Positions 60,628-64,000 of a stretch of 64,000 nucleotides of DNA are shown piece after piece; position 1 is the stretch's first letter; the number at the start of each line of letters is the position of its first letter. The DNA is from DASYPQ01 sp041488095. Its GTDB lineage: Bacteria; Planctomycetota; UBA1135; GCA-002686595. Under the pieces are notes generated by a model that was not told where the DNA came from, ran no database searches, and worked only from the letters and a program-made list of their open reading frames with translations. Position numbers and translations under genes: made by a program. The stretch lies in NCBI GenBank assembly GCA_041488095.1, contig JBGPOP010000024.1, positions 1 through 64,000 on the forward strand, in the 5' to 3' direction.

Positions 60628-61101
60628 ATGGACCTCAAGCTGCTCCAGAGGCTGATCCGGATCATGAAGCGAGCCGAGCTCTCCGAGCTCGAGCTGGAAG
60701 AGAAGGAGACCGGCCTGCGCGTGCGCCTCAAGCGCGGTGGCGAGGCTCCCGCTCAGGCGCCGCTCGTCCACGTCATGCAAGCCCCTGCCGCTGCACACGC
60801 CCCCGCGGCCGCGCCGGCCCAGGCTCCGACCCAGGCCGCAGGCGCGGCCGAGGGCCCCACGGGTCATACGATCGCGAGCCCGATGGTCGGCACCTTCTAC
60901 CGTGCGGCCGCGCCCGACGCCGAGCCTTTCGTCCAGGTCGGCTCGCGGCTCAAGCCCGACTCCCCGCTGTGCATCATCGAGGCCATGAAGGTGATGAACG
61001 AGATCAAGTCCGAGGTCGCCGGCGAGATCCTGGAGATCCGGGTCGAGAACGGCGAGCCGGTCGAATTCGGGCAGCCGCTGTTCCTGGTCAAGCTGGACTG
61101 A
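60628..61101 (+). CDS. accB: Biotin carboxyl carrier protein of acetyl-CoA carboxylase
   Basis: 157 residues. An N-terminal helical region, then an Ala/Pro/Gln-rich flexible linker (about residues 40-80), then the biotinyl domain with ASPMVGTFY and the acceptor Lys121 in EAMKVMNE. The last base of the stop is the first base of the accC start codon (TGATG). The 84-base gap before it shows no named signal. Confidence 0.96.
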   Translation: MDLKLLQRLIRIMKRAELSELELEEKETGLRVRLKRGGEAPAQAPLVHVMQAPAAAHAPAAAPAQAPTQAAGAAEGPTGHTIASPMVGTFYRAAAPDAEPFVQVGSRLKPDSPLCIIEAMKVMNEIKSEVAGEILEIRVENGEPVEFGQPLFLVKLD

Positions 61102-62492
61102 TGTTCCGCCGCGTCCTGATCGCCAACCGCGGCGAGATCGCGCAGCGGGTGATCCGTGCCTGCCGGGAGCTCGGCATCGAGACGGTCGCCGTGTACAGCT
61201 CGGCCGACGCGGATGCCCTGTACCTGCGCCAGGCCGACGACACGATCTGCATCGGGCCCGGGCCGGCGGCGAAGTCCTACCTCGACATCCCGACGATCAT
61301 CGCCGCGGCCGAGGTCGCCGACGTCGAGGCGATCCACCCCGGGTACGGGTTCCTGGCCGAGAACGCCCACTTCGCCGAGGTGTGTCGCTCGTGCAAGATC
61401 CACTTCATCGGCCCCGAGCCCGAGACGATCGCGATGCTCGGCAACAAGATCCAGGCGCGCGAGATCGCGCGCCAGGCCGGCGTCCCGGTCGTGCCCGGTT
61501 CCGACGGGCCGGTGGAGGACGAGAAACGCGCGCTCGCGGTCGCCCAGACGATCGGCTACCCGGTGATGATCAAGGCCTCGGCCGGCGGCGGCGGACGCGG
61601 CATGCGCATCGCGCGCAACGAACCGAGCCTCGTCGCCGGCTTCCACGCCGCGAGCGCCGAGGCCGAGGCAGCTTTCGGCGACGGGACGGTCTACCTCGAG
61701 AGGCTGATCGAGAACCCGCGTCATGTCGAGGTCCAGATCCTGGGCGACCGCCACGGAAACCTGGTGCACCTCTTCGAGCGAGACTGCTCGATCCAGCGCC
61801 GTCACCAGAAGCTGGTGGAGGAGTCGCCTTCGCCCGCCCTGAACCCCGAGATGCGCCAGCGGATGTGCGAGGCGGCCGTCCGCCTCGCCCGGGCCGCCTC
61901 CTACACCAACGCGGGCACGGTCGAGTTCCTGCTGGCGCGCGACGGGAGCTTCTACTTCATCGAAGTCAATGCGCGCATCCAGGTCGAGCACACCGTCACC
62001 GAGATGGTCACGGGCATCGACCTGATCCAGCAGCAGATCCTGATCGCCTCGGGCGAGCCCCTCGCCTTCACCCAGGCGGAGGTGCGGATCTCCGGCGCGG
62101 CGATCGAGTGCCGGATCAACGCCGAGGATCCCGAGCGCGACTTCCTGCCCTCGCCGGGCCGGATCGACCTGTTCGTCCCGCCCGGCGGACCCGGAGTGCG
62201 CCTGGACAGCCACTGCTACAGTGGGTACCGGATCCCTCCGAACTACGACTCCATGATCGGCAAGCTCCTCGCCCACCGCTCGCGCCGCGACCTCGCCATC
62301 CGCACCATGTTGCGGGCGCTCGACGAGTTCGTCATCGAGGGCGTCAAGACCACCGTGCCGATCCTGCGCAGCATCCTGTCGCACTCCGATTTCCGCTCCG
62401 GCGACCACGACACGGGCTTCGTCGAGCGCTACTACGGCAGCCACCCGGGGATCCCGGTACGCGAGGCCCCGACCTCTCCCGCCGTCCGATGA
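61101..62492 (+). CDS. accC: Biotin carboxylase subunit of acetyl-CoA carboxylase
   Basis: 463 residues. It carboxylates biotin on AccB for fatty-acid synthesis. Recognisable: VLIANRGEIAQR, HPGYGFLAENA, the Gly-rich ATP loop KASAGGGGRGMR, VEVQILGDRHGN and the active-site FIEVNARIQVEH and AIECRINAEDP. The length is close to the family norm with a short tail. accA and accD are not here. Confidence 0.97.
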   Translation: MFRRVLIANRGEIAQRVIRACRELGIETVAVYSSADADALYLRQADDTICIGPGPAAKSYLDIPTIIAAAEVADVEAIHPGYGFLAENAHFAEVCRSCKIHFIGPEPETIAMLGNKIQAREIARQAGVPVVPGSDGPVEDEKRALAVAQTIGYPVMIKASAGGGGRGMRIARNEPSLVAGFHAASAEAEAAFGDGTVYLERLIENPRHVEVQILGDRHGNLVHLFERDCSIQRRHQKLVEESPSPALNPEMRQRMCEAAVRLARAASYTNAGTVEFLLARDGSFYFIEVNARIQVEHTVTEMVTGIDLIQQQILIASGEPLAFTQAEVRISGAAIECRINAEDPERDFLPSPGRIDLFVPPGGPGVRLDSHCYSGYRIPPNYDSMIGKLLAHRSRRDLAIRTMLRALDEFVIEGVKTTVPILRSILSHSDFRSGDHDTGFVERYYGSHPGIPVREAPTSPAVR

Positions 62493-62508
62493 GGAGTGCG
62501 GCCAACCG

Positions 62509-63408
62509 ATGAGGAGCAAGGCGACGCGAAGATCCTCGTTCGTGGCTTCCGCGGCCCTGCTCGCGCTCGCCAGCGGCTGCTCGGGCTACCAGCACTTCCC
62601 CTGGCTCAACACCCAGCGCTGGCCCGCCCCGATGGAAGCCCGGAACGACCCGCTCCCCGCCGGGGAGGCCGCGCGGTTCCCGCCCGGGCCCGAGCAGGTG
62701 CGCGTGATCCGTCACGCCGATCCCGTGCAAGTCCGGACCGCCGGGAGCGCGGCGAGCTTCCCGCTCTCGCATCAACGCAAGGAGGTGCGCATGTCCTCGG
62801 GCAGCGGCGTCTCGTGCGCCGCGGGAGGCCGGGCCGAGGTGCTGTGGGAGGACGGCGGGTCCGTGATCCTCTACGGCCTCACCTCGGGGATCATCGGCAG
62901 TCCGAGCCGCGGCGAGCCGAGCTTCCTCCTGCGCGACCTTGAGCGGGCGCGCTTCGATCCGCAGAACGAGGATCTCTACGAGCTGCTCGGAGGCGTGCAG
63001 CTGCGCGCGCGTTCCGGGCCCGTGCGGGTCGCCCGGGTGCGAGGCGACATCCTGCGCATCGCGAACCAGTCCAAGCGCGCGGCCCAGGTGGGCTTCCGCG
63101 ACGAAGCGATCGTGCTCGACCCCGGCCAGGCGGTCGACCTGCCTCTGCTCTCCTCGGGCGGGCAGCCGTGGAAGGAGGAGACCGTTCTCGGCCCCACGCA
63201 GGGACCCGGGTTCGCGGCGTTCCACACCGCCGGAACGGAGGTGTCCGACCAGGCCGGCGCGCTCCTGGCGGCAGGGCCGGGAGTCGTGCGTGCCCTGGGC
63301 GTGCGCGTCAAGCTCGCCGCCGGCGATGAGGCGCGCTTCTCCGGCCTTTCCAGGACGAAACCCGAGAGTCCTCCGCACCCGGCCGAACCTCCCGCGCAGC
63401 CGCGATGA
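62509..63408 (+). CDS. Lipoprotein of unknown function
   Basis: 299 residues from ATG. A lipoprotein signal is visible: a basic start, a hydrophobic core and the lipobox LASGC (Cys about residue 24). The mature part has an RVIRHADPVQVRT opening and beta-type segments with a FecR-like or OmpA-like look (GFRDEAIVLDPGQAVDLPL), but I could not assign a family. The C-terminus is Pro-rich. It lies 16 bases after accC and overlaps the epimerase gene by ATGA. Confidence 0.8.
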   Translation: MRSKATRRSSFVASAALLALASGCSGYQHFPWLNTQRWPAPMEARNDPLPAGEAARFPPGPEQVRVIRHADPVQVRTAGSAASFPLSHQRKEVRMSSGSGVSCAAGGRAEVLWEDGGSVILYGLTSGIIGSPSRGEPSFLLRDLERARFDPQNEDLYELLGGVQLRARSGPVRVARVRGDILRIANQSKRAAQVGFRDEAIVLDPGQAVDLPLLSSGGQPWKEETVLGPTQGPGFAAFHTAGTEVSDQAGALLAAGPGVVRALGVRVKLAAGDEARFSGLSRTKPESPPHPAEPPAQPR

Positions 63409-64000
63409 GCCGACCGCATGTGCTGATCACCGGCGGCGCCGGGTTCCTGGGCAGCCACCTGTGCGAGCGCTTCCTGGTCGAGGGCTACGAGGTGATCTGC
63501 ATGGACAACCTGATCACCGGCGACCTCGGGAACATCGAGCACCTGTTCCACGACAAGAGCTTCCACTTCGAGCAGCGCGACGTGACCGAGTACATCCACG
63601 TGCCGGGGAGCCTCGACGTGCTGTTGCATTTCGCGTCGCCGGCCTCGCCGATCGACTACCTGGAGCTCCCGATCCAAACGCTCAAGGTGGGGTCCCTCGG
63701 GACGCACAAGGCACTGGGCCTCGCGCGCGAGAAGCGCTGCCGCTTCCTGCTCGCCTCGACGTCGGAATGCTACGGGGACCCGCTGGTTCACCCCCAGCCC
63801 GAGACCTACTGGGGCAACGTGAACCCGGTCGGCCCGCGCGGCGTGTACGACGAGGCCAAGCGTTTCGCCGAGGCGATGACCATGGCCTACCACCGCTTCC
63901 ACGGCGTCGACACGCGGATCGCGCGCATCTTCAACACCTACGGGCCCCGGATGAGGCTGAAGGACGGGCGCGCGCTGCCGGCCTTCATGAGCCAGGCGCT
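63405..64000 (+). CDS. UDP-glucuronate decarboxylase-like NAD-dependent epimerase (partial)
   Basis: At least 198 residues; the window ends before the stop. It would make UDP-xylose from UDP-glucuronate, in the extended SDR family. Visible: the NAD-binding ITGGAGFLGSHL, CMDNLITGD, LLHFASPASPIDYLE, the catalytic Thr/Ser in STSECYGDP, YDEAK (YxxxK) and the IARIFNTYGPRM segment. This order matches UXS1-type proteins. The precursor would serve envelope or exopolysaccharide synthesis. Confidence 0.88.
   Translation, partial: MSRPHVLITGGAGFLGSHLCERFLVEGYEVICMDNLITGDLGNIEHLFHDKSFHFEQRDVTEYIHVPGSLDVLLHFASPASPIDYLELPIQTLKVGSLGTHKALGLAREKRCRFLLASTSECYGDPLVHPQPETYWGNVNPVGPRGVYDEAKRFAEAMTMAYHRFHGVDTRIARIFNTYGPRMRLKDGRALPAFMSQA

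Overview
The window is a dense, very GC-rich (about 70% by eye) bacterial chromosome segment with about 50 protein genes, no rRNA or tRNA that I could recognise, and few gaps. The best guess is an uncultured or little-studied member of the Planctomycetota. The evidence is a Minf_1886-type small protein (a family largely confined to Planctomycetes and Verrucomicrobia), a stripped-down type II secretion operon, a PASTA-less Ser/Thr kinase with a large membrane domain, a decayed ASPIC/UnbV-like domain, and GldG/DUF4340 export genes. This placement is inference from gene content.

Layout. 1-4 kb: succinyl-CoA ligase alpha, an MnmC-like tRNA methyltransferase, a triplicated tatA locus with two truncated TatA-like micro-genes, mobA and a polyprenyl diphosphate synthase. 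4-13 kb: system II cytochrome c assembly (ResB, CcsA), folD, a rhomboid protease, an unknown secreted protein and serS. 13-21.3 kb (minus): one gspD-E-F-G-H-I-J operon, with a 35-bp-arm palindrome inserted in frame in the gspI leader. 21.5-26.3 kb: a PTS IIA-like protein, a membrane/spermidine-synthase-like protein and an unknown secreted protein. 26.3-29.8 kb: a Sua5-tyrosine phosphatase fusion, divergent from an NtrB/NtrC-type pair. 29.9-33.6 kb: an operon of NodB-type deacetylase, hexapeptide acyltransferase, free-standing lipoyl domain and 2-oxoacid dehydrogenase E1 alpha and beta. 33.6-40.5 kb: Ser/Thr kinase, ASPIC-like pseudogene, dnaK, and an LtaS-like sulfatase-fold enzyme. 40.7-45.9 kb: an ABC-2/GldG/DUF4340 operon. 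46-49.7 kb: mrfA-mrfB DNA repair pair. 49.7-51.5 kb (minus): YggU, purine nucleoside phosphorylase and purN. 51.6-54.9 kb: tmk, holB, Minf_1886 and an AI-2E-type permease. 55-58.8 kb (minus): S41 protease and methyltransferase. 59-64 kb: moaC, asd, accB, accC, a lipoprotein and the start of a UDP-glucuronate decarboxylase.

Gene organisation is highly coupled: at least sixteen neighbouring gene pairs share a four-base NTGA start/stop overlap. Several promoters can be read by eye with a -10 of the form TA-N-N-N-T and a 16-18 base spacer. At least three of them sit so close to the start codon that the mRNA should be leaderless or nearly so.

The three items most worth following up are: (1) a palindrome-built intergenic element present twice (45885-46166 and 54893-55195), whose hairpin architecture is conserved while the stem sequences differ; (2) the operon at 29.9-33.6 kb, which looks like an acyl-generating E1 plus lipoyl carrier coupled to a hexapeptide acyltransferase instead of the usual E2 catalytic core; (3) the tandem array of truncated TatA-like peptides.
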